64,000 nucleotides of DNA from Streptomyces globisporus. Lineage in GTDB: Bacteria > Actinomycetota > Actinomycetes > Streptomycetales > Streptomycetaceae. The stretch spans positions 370,456 through 434,455 of the forward strand of contig BMTG01000006.1 in assembly GCA_014649555.1 (NCBI GenBank), read 5' to 3'. The translations under genes and the position numbers were made by a program. The notes beneath the pieces were generated by a model that had not been told where the DNA came from, ran no database searches, and saw nothing but the letters and a program-made list of their open reading frames with translations. Below, in pieces: positions 43,498 through 52,634 of this stretch; the first letter of the stretch is position 1; each line of letters starts with the position of its first letter.

Positions 43498-45459
43498 GTG
43501 GGATCAGCCAACGGCGAGCCACAGGTACCGTTGCGGGACCGGGCGCGCTATCGGTTCGACCGCACGCTGGCTCGTTCGACGGGCACGCTGATGGGCTGGC
43601 TGGTGATCACCTGCCTGGCTGTCGTCGTCCCGGTCAGCCTGCTGCTGGTGTGGACGGACCCGGGATCGCCCACGTCGCTCTCAGGGCGGCTGACCGCTGC
43701 GTGGCGGATCAGCGCGGAGACGCTGAGGCTGGGCGCGGCCACCGGCACGCCCCTGCGCATGGTGCTTTCCGCAGTGCTCGGACTGGTCGCACTGCTCTGT
43801 GTGTCGACGCTCGTCGGTGTGATCACGACCGGACTGGCCGAACGAATGGCCGAGTTGAGCAGGGGCCGGTCCACGGTTCTGGAGCAGGAGCACGTCCTGG
43901 TGCTCGGCTGGTCCGACCAGGTGACCACCGTGGTGGGCGAACTGATCGCCGCACAGGCCCCACGGCGGCCGCGCGCCATCGTTCTGCTGGCCGACCGTGA
44001 CAAGGCGGAGATGGAGGAGGCCCTGGCCGCTAGGGTCGGCCTAGCTGCCCGCGGCCGGATTGTCTGCCGTAGTGGTCCCCCCAGCGACCCGGACGTTCTT
44101 GCCCTCGTCAGCCCGCGGTCGGCGAGCACAGTGGTGGTCCTGCCGTCAGCGGGACCGACGGCGGACTCCGAGGTGCTGCGCATCCTGCTCGCCCTACGGG
44201 CGGTGATCGGGGGGTACACCGACGGGCCTCCGGTGCTCGCGGCGGTTCGGGACGACCGATACCGGGCACCTGCCCGCCTGGCCGCAGGCCCCCTCGGCAC
44301 AGTCCTGGAGGCGGACACGGTCACGGCCCGGCTGATCGCCCAGTGCGTCGGCCGTCCCGGCCTCTCCCTCGTCCTGCGTGACCTTCTCGACTTCGCGGGC
44401 GACGAGTTCCATCTCACCGATGCCACCGCGTTCCAGGACGGCCCTTTCGGGGCGACTCTGCTCTACCACCCGGATTCCTGCGTCGTGGGACTGCTCACAC
44501 CCGATGGCCGCACGCTGCTGAACCCGGCCGCCGACACCCCCGTCCTGCCCGGAAGCCGCCTGATCGTGCTCGCCCGCGATGACGACAGCACACGCGTCGA
44601 GGACTGCCGGCACCTCGTCGACGTCTCGGCGATCGCCACGGCCCGGCCCGAGCCGGCCGGCCCGTCCCGGCTGCTGCTGCTCGGCTGGAACCGCAGGGCC
44701 CCCCTGGTCCTGGAACAGTTACGCAGCACGGCCCGATCCGGATCCGTGGTGGACGTCGTCGCCGACAACGCCGTACCCGGGCCCCGAGAACCGGAGGCGG
44801 ACAGACCCGCCCGGCACGACGTGCGATTCCGGTCCCTTCCCCTGTCCCGACCCGAGGTCCTTCTTGACCTCGACCTAGACCCGTACGACGGAGTGATCGT
44901 CCTGGGCCCGGATCAGGGCGAGGGCCGCGACCACCCGGACGACTGGACTCTGGTCACCCTCCTGGCCGTGCGGCTGCTGGAACAGCGAACGGGACGCGAG
45001 ACCCGGATCGTCACCGAACTCGTCGACGACCGCAACCGCCCACTGGCGCCCGTGAACAGCGGTTCCGACGTCATCGTCAGCGGCATGCTGGTTGGCCTGC
45101 TCATGGCTCAGATCGCGCAGAACCGGCATCTGGCCCCCGTCTTCGAAGAGTTGTTCTCCGCGAACGGCAACAGCGTCTGCCTGCGCCCCGCCTACGCGTA
45201 CATTCGCGAGGGCGCCGAAGCCACGTTCGCCGACGTCGTCGCCGCCGCCCAGATGCGTGGCGAATGCGCGATCGGCTACCGGCGGCAGGACATCGCCAAC
45301 ACCGGCTCCGATGACCACGGCATCAAGCTCAACCCGTCAAAGGCCGTGCGGCGCGTCTGGTACGCCGAGGACCAGATCGTGGTGATCGCGACGGACCGCC
45401 TCCCACCCCCTTCGATCGCCGTCAACGAACCTGCGCCGGTTCAGTCCGAGAGCGAGTAG
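43498..45459 (+). CDS. CASTOR/POLLUX-like putative ion channel
   Basis: About 653 residues. Two N-terminal transmembrane helices (LMGWLVITCLAVVVPVSLLL and VLSAVLGLVALLCVSTLVGV) flank a pore-like region. Tandem RCK/TrkA-N-type Rossmann domains follow, the first opening with EQEHVLVLGWSDQVTTVVGE and the second with SRLLLLGWNRRAPLVLEQL. This is the layout of CASTOR/POLLUX and related bacterial channels. Start codon is one of three adjacent GTGs (43492-43498); the third has AGGGGA six bases upstream. It is intact despite lying among mobile elements. Confidence 0.75.
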   Translation: MGSANGEPQVPLRDRARYRFDRTLARSTGTLMGWLVITCLAVVVPVSLLLVWTDPGSPTSLSGRLTAAWRISAETLRLGAATGTPLRMVLSAVLGLVALLCVSTLVGVITTGLAERMAELSRGRSTVLEQEHVLVLGWSDQVTTVVGELIAAQAPRRPRAIVLLADRDKAEMEEALAARVGLAARGRIVCRSGPPSDPDVLALVSPRSASTVVVLPSAGPTADSEVLRILLALRAVIGGYTDGPPVLAAVRDDRYRAPARLAAGPLGTVLEADTVTARLIAQCVGRPGLSLVLRDLLDFAGDEFHLTDATAFQDGPFGATLLYHPDSCVVGLLTPDGRTLLNPAADTPVLPGSRLIVLARDDDSTRVEDCRHLVDVSAIATARPEPAGPSRLLLLGWNRRAPLVLEQLRSTARSGSVVDVVADNAVPGPREPEADRPARHDVRFRSLPLSRPEVLLDLDLDPYDGVIVLGPDQGEGRDHPDDWTLVTLLAVRLLEQRTGRETRIVTELVDDRNRPLAPVNSGSDVIVSGMLVGLLMAQIAQNRHLAPVFEELFSANGNSVCLRPAYAYIREGAEATFADVVAAAQMRGECAIGYRRQDIANTGSDDHGIKLNPSKAVRRVWYAEDQIVVIATDRLPPPSIAVNEPAPVQSESE

Positions 45460-45610
45460 AGCCGCCGAGCCGCCGTACGGTGCGGCGGTTGAGCGAGTGC
45501 CCCTCGGCCTGGAGCTCACATGCGATCCGGGAGGCCGACCGCTCTTCTGCCCGGCGGCGGTTGTGCTCGGGCTCGCTTCCGGTCTGCGCGAGCATCAGAG
45601 AGGGCAGCGG

Positions 45611-45911
45611 TCATTCTGCGGCAGTGGCGGTGTACTCGTGGTCGAGGATGGAGTGGGTGATGGAGTCGCTCCATTGGCCGCCGCGTTGGACGTGTTCGCG
45701 GATGTAGCCCTCGTCGGTGAGCCCAGCGCGGTGCATGGTGCGGGCGGAGGCGGTGTTGTGGGGGGAGCGGGCTCCCCAGACCCGGTGCAGGTCGAGGTCC
45801 TCGAAGGCGCAGGCCAGCAGCAGTCGTACGGTTTCGGTGCCGTATCCGTTGCCCCAGACGGCCGGGTTGAGTCGACAACCCACCAGGCTCTGACTCACAC
45901 CCCCAGGGGGG
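45611..45911 (-). pseudogene. GNAT acetyltransferase, 5' end lost at the CRISPR locus
   Basis: The C-terminal two-thirds of a RimJ/RimL-type acetyltransferase: VWGNGYGTETVRLLLACAFE carries the acetyl-CoA loop and LDLHRVWGARSPHNTASART the fourth motif. Coding homology ends at about 45895, next to a G-tract, and the sequence then becomes the first CRISPR-like repeat. The first 60 or so residues are missing. Confidence 0.65.
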
Positions 45912-46372
45912 GGGTTTACCTCCGCTCGCACGCAGAGCACCCGGGGTCATCGGGATGTCGGTCATAGGGGTCCGGATTACATCTGCTCGCGCGGAGAGCA
46001 CCTCGTGAATATATCCACGGTCTCATCGCGGGGCGGCTCACTTCCGCTAGCGCGGAAGCACCTCCACGTCACCGGTGTGGCCGTGCCCCGGGTGGCTCAC
46101 CTCCGCGGACGCGGGGGTGTTCCGTACATGATCAAGGTGGGTTCCCGGCCGGGCGTGTGCTCCCCGCCGACGCGGGGGTGTTCCGTGGGTGGAGGACTGG
46201 ATGCGCGGCGGGTCGGTGTGTTCCCCGCCGACGCGGGGGTGTTCCGTCCCTCAACACCCGGGCCTGCTGCTCCTTCGCGAGCGGTGCCCCCCGTCGACGC
46301 GGGGGTCTTCCGCGCGCGCAGGGACGCGGTGAAGGCGCCGCAACGGTGCTCCCCGCCGACGGGGCTGTCCCT
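45912..46372. CRISPR. Degenerate type I-E-like CRISPR locus, eight repeats, two orientations
   Basis: Repeats at 45912-45940, 45973-46001, 46034-46061, 46093-46124, 46157-46185, 46218-46246, 46284-46312 and 46346-46372. Intervening spacers are 32, 32, 31, 32, 32, 37 and 33 bases, the I-E repeat/spacer geometry. Repeats 5-8 read on the plus strand (start GTGCTCCCCGCC, end GACGCGGGGGTGTTCCG). Repeats 1-3 read on the minus strand (start GTGCTCTCCGCGCGAGC). Repeat 4 joins a minus-type left half (GGCTCACCTCCGC) to a plus-type right half. Repeats 1-3 and 8 carry many substitutions. No cas gene, no obvious leader, and both flanks are broken genes. Confidence 0.82.
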
Positions 46373-46414
46373 TCGCCTCTCAGCTGCGGCGTACGTACGG
46401 GATCGGCCCCTGAA

Positions 46415-46703
46415 CTACGTGGGGGGTTCGTACTCGACGGTCGAGTCGGCGCACGGTTCGGCGAGGTCGAGGAGGGCTGCCTGTTCGTTCTTGTCCGCGC
46501 TGAGGTTCCAGCGGAGCTTCGTGGCGGTCCAGTCGACGAGGTAGGTGCAGGTCGCGGACTGGGCGGGCGGCATCCAGGCCGCTGGGGCTTTCGACCGGTT
46601 AGTCTTCGCGGTGACCGCGACCAGGGAGCGTTCGGATCCGAGGTCGTTGGCGTAGGCCTCGCGGCGTTCGGTGGTCCAGTCGTGGGGCGCCGACTGGCGG
46701 GGA
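46415..46703 (-). pseudogene. HNH (DUF1524/GmrSD-type) nuclease, C-terminal fragment
   Basis: Reads WTTERREAYANDLGSERSLV, then AVTAKTNRSKAPAAWMPPAQ and CTYLVDWTATKLRWNLSADK, the typical C-terminal part of secreted streptomycete HNH nucleases. The catalytic DVDHVVAL segment that should precede it is absent. Third codon positions are strongly G/C, so decay is recent. It borders the CRISPR locus. Confidence 0.7.
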
Positions 46704-46959
46704 GCGTCATTCCTGTTGTGCGGTATTCGCCTTGGCGGAGCTCTTCGGTTGTGGCTCTGACCGGAGTTTCGTGAACAACTGACGTCCAGCAGGATCGAGG
46801 GCGCGTACTGGTCGACTATGTGCTGTGACCGAGATGATCGAAGTACCAGATGCCGAGGGTGACTGGGAGCCTGCGACGGAGTTCCCGGCGAGTAGGCGCA
46901 TACCGGCGCGGCAGGCGTCTATGTTTCAGAGTGCCACCTGGCCGTTGAGCTCGCTGGCG

Positions 46960-47494
46960 CTGCTGGCAGTGGATCTGGAGGCGGTGGCGCGGCGGCTGAA
47001 GCTGCCCTGCCGCTTGTGGCGACCCTGCCCTACAGCTCCAAGACCGGGGCCCCGAGCGAGCAGTGGCCCAGCACCTGCGGGACGCCCACACGAAGCCAGG
47101 CGACACCAAGCCCGTGAATGCCAGCAAGGCGGTACCGGGGTTCGACCTCAAGCACACGCTGCACCGGCTTCAGCACGACGGTGACCGTGTGAAGGCCAAT
47201 CGCCGCGCGGCCATTGCTACCTGCGTCAAGTACTGGGGGGCCGACTACGCCACAAGCGTTCCCGGAGTCACGCGGGAATGCGACGAGTATCCCTTCGCCA
47301 GCACCTACGAAGGCGCAGCTCAAAGCAAGTACGACCAGACGAAGCCCAAGGACAACTTCTCCGCCAGGCCCCTGCCCAGGGCTGACAACGGAGCCGGCGG
47401 AAGCATCCTGAAAATATTCATGGACCGGAACCGCATTCTGGACGGGTTCAGCAGCGGTGACGACATCGACGCCTACGTGGTCTCGATCTCCTGA
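46960..47494 (+). pseudogene. NucA/NucB-type deoxyribonuclease remnant
   Basis: One frame shows ATLPYSSKTGAPSEQWPSTC. A shifted frame from GTG 47063 then gives the catalytic core CDEYPFASTYEGAAQSKYDQ and FSARPLPRADNGAGGSILK, and ends DAYVVSIS. The DEYPF and N-x-x-G residues are the active-site signature of NucA/NucB nucleases. The signal peptide and upstream beta-domain are missing and there is a frameshift near 47095-47110. The GTG 47063 product (143 residues) might retain the core but lacks export. Confidence 0.65.
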
Positions 47495-47537
47495 GGCGCG
47501 CCCTGGGGGCAGGGCCCAATGTTCTGCCCACAGGTTC

Positions 47538-48008
47538 TCAGGTGCCGGCCGGCCAGAACTGGACCAGGTACCGCTCCACTCCGACGGGCACGTCCACCGC
47601 CGCAAGCCGGGCAGCCTCGGCCCGGCCCGAACAGACGGCGCGGACCTTCCAGAGCGTGTTGGGCCGGCCGAGCTCCACACGGCCTTCGTCGACCCCCGAC
47701 ATCGTCTCGATCGAGAGATTCCCTGTGGTTGAGAAGATCTCTGCTTCGCCCTGAGCTTCCCAGCGGACGCCGTCGGGCACGGACGGTTCACTGCCCCACA
47801 CCTCGGCTGTCAGAGCTGCCTCGTGGGTGTGCCCGGCGCTCTGGAAGTCGAGCCGCTTGTCGTAAACGGTCAGGAAGCCTGCCCCTGGCGCTTCTGCCCG
47901 CTCCTCGGGGAAGGGGGCGGAGACCTCCATGTCGTCCTCTTCCTGAAGGGCGAACGCATGGAACTCCACGGACACCCGAACTTCTTCGCGCGCCACCAAC
48001 TCGGCCAC
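47538..48008 (-). CDS. Conserved streptomycete hypothetical
   Basis: A 156-residue acidic beta-rich protein. It starts ELVAREEVRVSVEFHAFALQ, has DFQSAGHTHEAALTAEVW in the middle and ends VPVGVERYLVQFWPAGT. There is no signal peptide or membrane segment. It recurs in Streptomyces by general appearance, but no function is known to me. It converges with the NucA/NucB remnant. NucA-type nucleases have dedicated inhibitors in other bacteria, so an inhibitor role is a weak inference. Confidence 0.6.
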   Translation of the reverse strand: MAELVAREEVRVSVEFHAFALQEEDDMEVSAPFPEERAEAPGAGFLTVYDKRLDFQSAGHTHEAALTAEVWGSEPSVPDGVRWEAQGEAEIFSTTGNLSIETMSGVDEGRVELGRPNTLWKVRAVCSGRAEAARLAAVDVPVGVERYLVQFWPAGT

Positions 48009-48330
48009 AGAGAACTCCCGTATCTCCCGCTACCGCCGCAAGCACCCTATCTTGGTGGCCGCCAGCACATCGTGGAATACCGGCCGCCGGCTCCCGTTCA
48101 ATGCTGACCGATCCGACTGGCCCGTGTACGGCTCACAGGCGCGGCCAACCGCAGGGGCGGACCGCCCTCGCTGTCTGTGAGGTCGGCAGCTTGTCCTCAC
48201 CGAAGCCGCACCGCGCAGGGACCACGGGTCGTGGTGGTTGAGGGAGGCGGCCCTGGCGTTGACGGTGGTTCAGTCGGGGAGTTCGGCGGGGGCCGGGCAC
48301 TCCCTCACCACAAGGCCGCTGTGCGGCTGG
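48009..48330. other. Intergenic gap between the hypothetical and phoD
   Basis: No start/ribosome-site pair, no hairpin longer than eight base pairs seen. Nothing identified. Confidence 0.35.
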
Positions 48331-49911
48331 TCACGGTCGATTCGTGCGGGATCGGCGATATTGCGCCGGGGAGTTCTTTGTCGCCTCGTCCTCGTACGAG
48401 CCCACCGTGCCCCGGTCCACATGGAACGTCGTCAGGGTCGATACGGGGGACGCCGGGTCCCGCCGGTCCTCGATGACCCGCATGTGGGTGGAGAAGCGCT
48501 CCGGGGTCACCTCGTACACGTCGTAGCCGTAGCGGTTGCCCTCGAAGTACTTGAGGTGCGGATTGGCCCGGCCCATGCGCGGGCCGTTGGTCCGGTTCCA
48601 GTCGGCGGAGTACGCGCCGCTGGTCACCGAGTGCGCGGTGAACTCCGTACCGATGACGGGTGACGAGGTGTCGTCGAAGTCCGTGTGGATGTCGTCGACG
48701 AAGGCGGAGTGCCAGTCTCCGGTGATGACGACGAGGTCCTCCAGGCCGCTGCTGTGCACATGCCCCAGGACCTCCTTGCGCTCGGCCAGGAAGCCGTCCC
48801 ACTGGTCGGTAAACATGTACGAGCCGCCGGGCGAGCCGCGCAGCTGGCTGAGCATGATCGAGTTGGCCCAGACATGCCAGGTGTCCGGGGCCTTGTCGAT
48901 GCCCTGCTTGAGCCACGACTTCTGCTCGGCACCCAGGATGGTGCCGTCGGCCAGGTTCTGCGCCGAGCGATACGAACGCAGGTCCAGGACTGTCAGCTCC
49001 AGCAGGTCACCCCAGCGGCGTACGCGGTGGATCTCGGGGTCCGGCAGCGCGGCCTCGCCGAAGGTGTCGCGGTGCGGCATGTGCTCGAACCATGCCTGGA
49101 AAGCGGCCGCCTTGCGCTGCATGAAGGGGGCGCCGCCGCCCGTACCGCTGAAGTCGTTGGCCACCTCGTGGTCGTCCCAGGTGAGGAACCAGGGGTGGGC
49201 TGCGTGTGCCTCGCGCAGCGATGCGTCCCCCTTGTAGAGGGCGTGCCGCTTGCGGTAGTCGGCGAGGGTGAAGGTCGCACCGCCCTCGTGGTCACGGACA
49301 TGGCTCTCGGGGACGCCGCCGACCTGGCCGTGCTCGTAGATGTAGTCGCCGAGGTGGACGACGAAGTCGACGTTCTCCCGGGCGATGCCGCGGTGGGCTG
49401 CGTAGAAGCCGTCGTGGAAAGCCTGGCAGTTGGCGGCGGCGAAGCGGACCGCGCCGACTGCGCCGGCCGGGGCGGTCTTCGTACGGCCCACACGGCTGGT
49501 CCGGCCGAGCGCGGTGAAGGCGTAGAAGTAGTGCCGCCCGGATCTCAGCCCGCTGACCGGTACGTGCAGACTGTGGCCGAGGGTCGCGGACGCCGGGGCG
49601 GTGCCGCGGGCGACGACCGTGCGCAGGCCGGCGTCCTCGGCGACGACCCAGCCGACCTCGACGACGTCGGGGAGGTCCTGCTCGGCGGCGAGGGGTTCGG
49701 GCGCCAGGCGGGTCCACAGAACGACGGACGAGGGCTGCGGGTCGCCGGAGGCGACGCCGAGGGTGAAGGGCGCCGGGTCGTAGCCGGCTCCCAGCGCCTC
49801 GGCTGCCTCGCGGGCCTGCGCGGGTGAGAGCCCGGCGGCCAGCGGCCAGGCGACGCCGAGGGCGCCCGACGCGGCGGCGGCTTTGAGCAGATCACGGCGG
49901 TTGAGCTTCAT
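48331..49911 (-). CDS. phoD: Alkaline phosphatase D (PhoD), Tat-exported
   Basis: A 526-residue extracellular phosphatase/phosphodiesterase using Ca and Fe. The twin-arginine signal is LNRRDLLKAAAASGALGVAW. An N-terminal PhoD fibronectin-like domain (FTLGVASGDPQPSSVVLWTR) follows. Metal-binding motifs are VDFVVHLGDYIYEHG, FLTWDDHEVANDF and LVVITGDWHSAFVDDIH. The stop at 48331 gives an ordinary length. It overlaps the upstream gene by four bases (ATGA). Streptomyces phoD genes are normally PhoP-controlled; no clear PHO box was seen here because the promoter would lie before the upstream gene. Confidence 0.92.
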   Translation of the reverse strand: MKLNRRDLLKAAAASGALGVAWPLAAGLSPAQAREAAEALGAGYDPAPFTLGVASGDPQPSSVVLWTRLAPEPLAAEQDLPDVVEVGWVVAEDAGLRTVVARGTAPASATLGHSLHVPVSGLRSGRHYFYAFTALGRTSRVGRTKTAPAGAVGAVRFAAANCQAFHDGFYAAHRGIARENVDFVVHLGDYIYEHGQVGGVPESHVRDHEGGATFTLADYRKRHALYKGDASLREAHAAHPWFLTWDDHEVANDFSGTGGGAPFMQRKAAAFQAWFEHMPHRDTFGEAALPDPEIHRVRRWGDLLELTVLDLRSYRSAQNLADGTILGAEQKSWLKQGIDKAPDTWHVWANSIMLSQLRGSPGGSYMFTDQWDGFLAERKEVLGHVHSSGLEDLVVITGDWHSAFVDDIHTDFDDTSSPVIGTEFTAHSVTSGAYSADWNRTNGPRMGRANPHLKYFEGNRYGYDVYEVTPERFSTHMRVIEDRRDPASPVSTLTTFHVDRGTVGSYEDEATKNSPAQYRRSRTNRP

Positions 49912-50498
49912 GACCGGTCTCCGGCGGTGTTGAGGGTGGCGGCATCAAGGGTGAGGGATATCGCGTCCGCGTAACCGTCGTTGGACGTGCCGCCAGAGCG
50001 CGTGAAGACGAGCAGGACTCGGGCACTGCGGGCGCCCGGCGGCACCGTGGAGGCCGCCTCGCACTGCAGGAGTGCGGTACGCCCCCCGCGGTCCCCCGCG
50101 GTCACGGGCCCGAGCACGCTCAGTGCGATCGGGGTTCCCTTGACGTCCCGGAACTCCACGGACAGCCGTACTCCGTCTTCATGGCCCGCGTACCCGCCGA
50201 GCCAGCCGCGTACGGCGTACCGGACGCGGCCCGCGTCAACAGCCGCGCGCCCGGTCGCCCCGGTCTGCGGCAGATCGATGTCCTGGACCAGTGCCGTACG
50301 GGGCGAGTTCCCTCCGGAGAAGAACCGGCTGCCGCGCTGGGCGGGACCGGGGTCGGACGGGCCCGGGTACCCTCCGCCGAAGCTGTAGTCGATCAGCGCG
50401 GGTGCGCCCTGCGCGATCCTCCAGCCGTTCACCGAGCCGACCGGCTCCGCACTTCCTCCCGGCCCACTCTCCGCGTCGCCGTTCACAACGAGATTCAT
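49908..50498 (-). CDS. Beta-sandwich protein coupled to phoD
   Basis: A 196-residue protein beginning MNLVVNGDAESGPGG, a motif usual at the start of galactose-binding-like jelly-roll domains (NGDFE type). Later come GSRFFSGGNSPRTALVQDI and SARVLLVFTRSGGTSNDGYA with an Asp suited to Ca binding. No signal peptide is visible. GGGGAG lies before ATG 50498, and the stop overlaps the phoD ATG, so the pair is translationally coupled. The role is unknown, perhaps substrate or wall binding alongside PhoD. Confidence 0.65.
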   Translation of the reverse strand: MNLVVNGDAESGPGGSAEPVGSVNGWRIAQGAPALIDYSFGGGYPGPSDPGPAQRGSRFFSGGNSPRTALVQDIDLPQTGATGRAAVDAGRVRYAVRGWLGGYAGHEDGVRLSVEFRDVKGTPIALSVLGPVTAGDRGGRTALLQCEAASTVPPGARSARVLLVFTRSGGTSNDGYADAISLTLDAATLNTAGDRS

Positions 50499-51012
50499 CC
50501 GCGTCTCCCCTGGGTGTTCTGCTGTGTTGTCGCGCCACGCATCACACCAGCCCCGCATGAACCTCAGGAAGCCCTTCACCAAACTTTCTCAGCAACCTGT
50601 ACGGACAAGTGCGAGTCGCAGATGCGCAAAATGCAAGGAAGGGGCCATCAATGGAAGATCCAGTAGCGCACAACAGCGGAACGGTGTTTACGGAAGTAAG
50701 CGCTTCCAGCCGGCAAGGGAACTCATCCAGGAGCTGGACTGGCTCCGTGGCTGCTCGGTGCCCCGTGCCCTCTGGGTGGCCCGCGGCGTGGCCGATGTCG
50801 GCTGGACCGTGACCGATGTTGGGGGCTGGCTCCACCTGCGCGGCGAGGTCACCAGGGTCCGCCGGGGCTCGGGCCTCTTGGCCGTGCTGCTCAACAACGC
50901 CGAGAACGTCCTCGACACCCCGGCCAAGCGCACCGAAGCCGTCGATTCGAACGCACCCAGGCCATCCAAGGCCTCCAAGCATGTGCAGTCGACAACTCAA
51001 CGTCCGCTGACT
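50499..51012 (+). other. Region with a possible plus-strand gene fragment
   Basis: A plus frame from about 50700 to 50990 has strongly G/C third positions and reads RELIQELDWLRGCSVPRALW, then WTVTDVGGWLHLRGEVTRVR. No start with a ribosome site and no family were recognised; it may be a remnant. Confidence 0.3.
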
Positions 51013-51483
51013 CTACGGACCCGCCGCAGTAGGGTGCTGTGCCCGACACGGGCTTTGTGCCGATCTGGTCCGCTGGAACATGACGGTCCGGGTTTGCGCG
51101 TCGTGGGTCAGATCGAGGCTTCGGTGTCGATGTCCTGGAGGTGGCCCACCGTGGAAGGTGCTCACCTCGTCACCGGTATGGGTTCCCGTACGGGTACAGC
51201 GCCCGGCGCGACGGACAGACAGATCCAACTGCTGGACGTCGCGGGGGAGGACGTGCTCGGTGAGGGAGAGCTGTGGAACCGGCTGGTCAGCGACGGCCAA
51301 GAGGACGACCTCGGCCAGGTAGCCGGGGTCGCGTAGTTCCGGCGTCGGTTCGGCGGTCCGTGGCGTGGGCAGGAGCGGCTGGCGGGTGAGGGTGGGGCGC
51401 TTGAGCCGGATCGCACCGTCGTCCTGCTCCTGGACGGACGCGTCCCCGGCGTCACTGAGCGCGGACAGAACCGGCAGCACCAT
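51013..51483 (-). CDS. Unrecognised gene or gene fragment
   Basis: A minus frame from ATG 51483 reads VLPVLSALSDAGDASVQEQD and DPGYLAEVVLLAVADQPVPQ with clear third-position G/C bias down to about 51190; the last 60 residues lack it. It is possibly the N-terminal part of a broken gene. No ribosome site, no known domain. Confidence 0.35.
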   Translation of the reverse strand: MVLPVLSALSDAGDASVQEQDDGAIRLKRPTLTRQPLLPTPRTAEPTPELRDPGYLAEVVLLAVADQPVPQLSLTEHVLPRDVQQLDLSVRRAGRCTRTGTHTGDEVSTFHGGPPPGHRHRSLDLTHDAQTRTVMFQRTRSAQSPCRAQHPTAAGP

Positions 51484-51646
51484 CGTCGGTGGGTGCCGGG
51501 GCCTTCGTCTCTGATCACGCCATGACCAGCGGACGGCCCCGGGGCCGCCGTACTCGTTGTCTCGGCACAAGGTGGACAAGTGGCTGGAATCCTATGAGTA
51601 CCATCATCGCCACACACTCCCCACCGCATCGAGAGCTGAGGACCAC

Positions 51647-52231
51647 ATGGCTGGAACCCTTCCTGTCCCGAGTGTCACGGACGAGTATGCCCAGCGGGTC
51701 ACCAAGGACTTGTCGGAGAACAGGGGCGAGCAAGAGCGCGTACGCGCAGAAGTGGCGCGCCTGCAGAGCGAGCTCGCTGCGCTGGAGGAGAGCGAGGTAC
51801 TCCTGACGAAGATGCAGGAGGTGCTTGGTGGTGCGCCGAAGTCACCGACGAAGAAGAAGGCTAAGAGCAAGGTCGCCGCCGTTCCCGCAGCACGCTTCAA
51901 CAGCGAGACGCCAACGGTGAAGGGGCGGAAGAGCGGACGTAAGGCAGGCGTCCAGAAGAAGGCCTCGCCGAGGAAGCCCGGAGAGCCGACATGGCTTGAT
52001 CGCACTACCGTCTATCTCGCCGCCCAGAGTGAGCCCAAGTCCGCGGCGGAAGTGGCATCGGCGCTTGCCGATGCACATCCGGAACGCACGGTACCCGCTG
52101 CCGTCGTGCGCAACGCTCTGGAGCAGGGGGTTGCGCAAGGGCGGGTCGAGCGCAGCGAGCAGGGGCGTTCGGTCTTTTACACCTTCATTGCCGCCGCGGC
52201 CCCGGAGAGTCCCGATCCCGTGCAGTCGTAG
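51647..52231 (+). CDS. Coiled-coil plus winged-helix protein of unknown role
   Basis: A 194-residue protein in three parts: a coiled coil (residues about 10-65, ENRGEQERVRAEVARLQSEL), a Lys/Ala/Arg-rich basic linker (KKKAKSKVAAVPAARF, GRKSGRKAGVQKKASPRK), and a C-terminal winged-helix-like module (TVYLAAQSEPKSAAEVASAL, VVRNALEQGVAQGRVERSEQ). The basic linker and winged helix suggest DNA binding. ATG 51647 has GAGG six bases upstream. No family name is assigned; upstream in-frame codons lack a ribosome site. Confidence 0.65.
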   Translation: MAGTLPVPSVTDEYAQRVTKDLSENRGEQERVRAEVARLQSELAALEESEVLLTKMQEVLGGAPKSPTKKKAKSKVAAVPAARFNSETPTVKGRKSGRKAGVQKKASPRKPGEPTWLDRTTVYLAAQSEPKSAAEVASALADAHPERTVPAAVVRNALEQGVAQGRVERSEQGRSVFYTFIAAAAPESPDPVQS

Positions 52232-52634
52232 ACGGCCATCGGACCGGGTGGCGGCAGAGCCGAGTACCCGGAAGTGCAGCGAGGCGCCTGGCAGGGGGCG
52301 CCGCTCGTAGCCACCCGAGCACCTCACAGCCCCGCCGAGCGCCTTCACCAGCGAACCTGCGCGGCAGTCCTTGGCACGGTCAACGATCCCTACCACAGCG
52401 CTCTCCTCGCACTCGGCGCCAAGGTGGGCGAGTTGAGGCAGCAGGTTGCCGTTGCGGTCGGAGTGATGTCGGCGCCAAACGGGTGCAGCCAGGGCAGCGC
52501 GAGGGCCAGGGCACCAGCGACGGCGCAACTCGGCGTCCAGCCCGTCCGGCTCCCGTGGAAGCGATCGCCTGCAGCAGCTGGCTGTTGGTCTCGCCGGGCC
52601 CCAGATCCTGCGCGAGAGCGACAGGCCGCCGACA
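52232..52634. other. Intergenic gap
   Basis: Plus and minus frames are open but show no consistent codon bias, and no family was recognised. It may contain remnants. Confidence 0.3.

Noticed and set aside
45500-48300. cas genes near the CRISPR locus
   Set aside because: Both strands were read; only GNAT, HNH, NucA/NucB and hypothetical sequences are present. No Cas1/2/3 or Cascade motif was seen.
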